DNA of 25,070 nt from a virus. This document shows positions 25,020 through 25,070 of the stretch, one piece after another (position 1 is the stretch's first letter; each line of letters opens with the position of its first letter). The notes under the pieces were generated by a model. The model did not search any database. It had not been told where the DNA came from and saw nothing but the letters and a program-made list of their open reading frames with translations. The DNA lies in the IMG/VR virus record IMGVR_UViG_3300017738_000034, positions 1 to 25,070 of that record; one strand, given 5' to 3'. The translations under genes and the position numbers were made by a program.

Positions 25020-25048
25020 TTGACATTTCGAAGTACTTGTGGTATGAA
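25020..25048 (+). promoter_or_regulatory. Promoter at the window edge
   Basis: TTGACA (25020-25025), a 17-nt spacer that begins with TTTCGAAGTACTT, and TATGAA (25043-25048). TTGTCAAG (24999-25006) upstream can pair with CTTGACA (25019-25025), again placing the -35 in a hairpin with a T-rich loop. The gene it serves lies beyond the window. Confidence 0.6.
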
Positions 25049-25070
25049 CATATGGGGAAGGATTTGTCAA

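Overview
The window looks like part of a large, AT-rich T4-like myovirus genome (my reading; no search was run). The main evidence is the block at 1.4-3.3 kb, where gp33 (late transcription co-activator), gp59 (helicase loader) and gp32 (single-stranded DNA-binding protein) homologues lie in the same order as in T4. Other support comes from a dNMP kinase-like gene, a tRNA-Ser, dense overlapping small genes, and TATAAATA motifs of the T4 late-promoter type. TTGACA/TAnnnT promoters, mostly with an extended TG -10, point to a bacterial host with an ordinary sigma70. The host cannot be named from this sequence. The set of a CobS/CobT-like trio, MazG, a class II aldolase and an alarmone hydrolase resembles that of marine T4-like phages.

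Layout. 0-3.3 kb: end of a PD-(D/E)XK exonuclease-like gene, a DUF4338/DruA-like gene, then the 33-59-32 replication/late-transcription block. 3.3-5.7 kb: nine small, mostly unrecognised genes, many joined by stop/start overlaps. 5.7-8.0 kb: class II aldolase-like, Mom-like GNAT, a tiny membrane protein, Lar-like zinc ribbon, staphylococcal-nuclease-like gene. 8.0-8.75 kb: two convergent genes, each preceded by the same TATTATAAATATT motif; one is the only minus-strand gene. 8.77-10.3 kb: MazG-like, small genes, tRNA-Ser(GGA), dNMP kinase-like. 10.3-15.5 kb: ParB-like protein, then an HEXXH metallopeptidase-like protein, a von Willebrand A (MIDAS) protein and a MoxR/CobS-type AAA+ ATPase, each with its own promoter. 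15.5-16.8 kb: small membrane protein, DUF6948-like protein and three glycine-rich proteins. 16.8-25 kb: an accessory (probably early) region of small genes behind strong promoters.

The accessory region holds three LPD29-like paralogues, three short MORN-like proteins, a SleB-like lipoprotein and a SpoT/MESH1-type small alarmone hydrolase. A 70-nt promoter/leader is duplicated exactly in front of two LPD29-like genes and is partly conserved in front of a third transcription unit.

How it fits together. gp59 and gp32 serve replication and recombination, and gp33 would link the clamp and sigma factor to late promoters. The nucleotide enzymes (MazG, dNMP kinase) and the Mom-like, Lar-like and DUF4338-like genes suggest nucleotide supply and contest with host defence. 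The AAA+/vWA/HEXXH trio probably forms a remodelling complex with an unknown target. The most unusual regulatory features are candidate leaderless genes whose promoter ends about 6 nt before the ATG, -35 boxes buried in the 3' arm of a TGTCAA/TTGACA hairpin, GATC sites on the -10 boxes, and a sharp local excess of the palindrome TTCGAA after about 22 kb.
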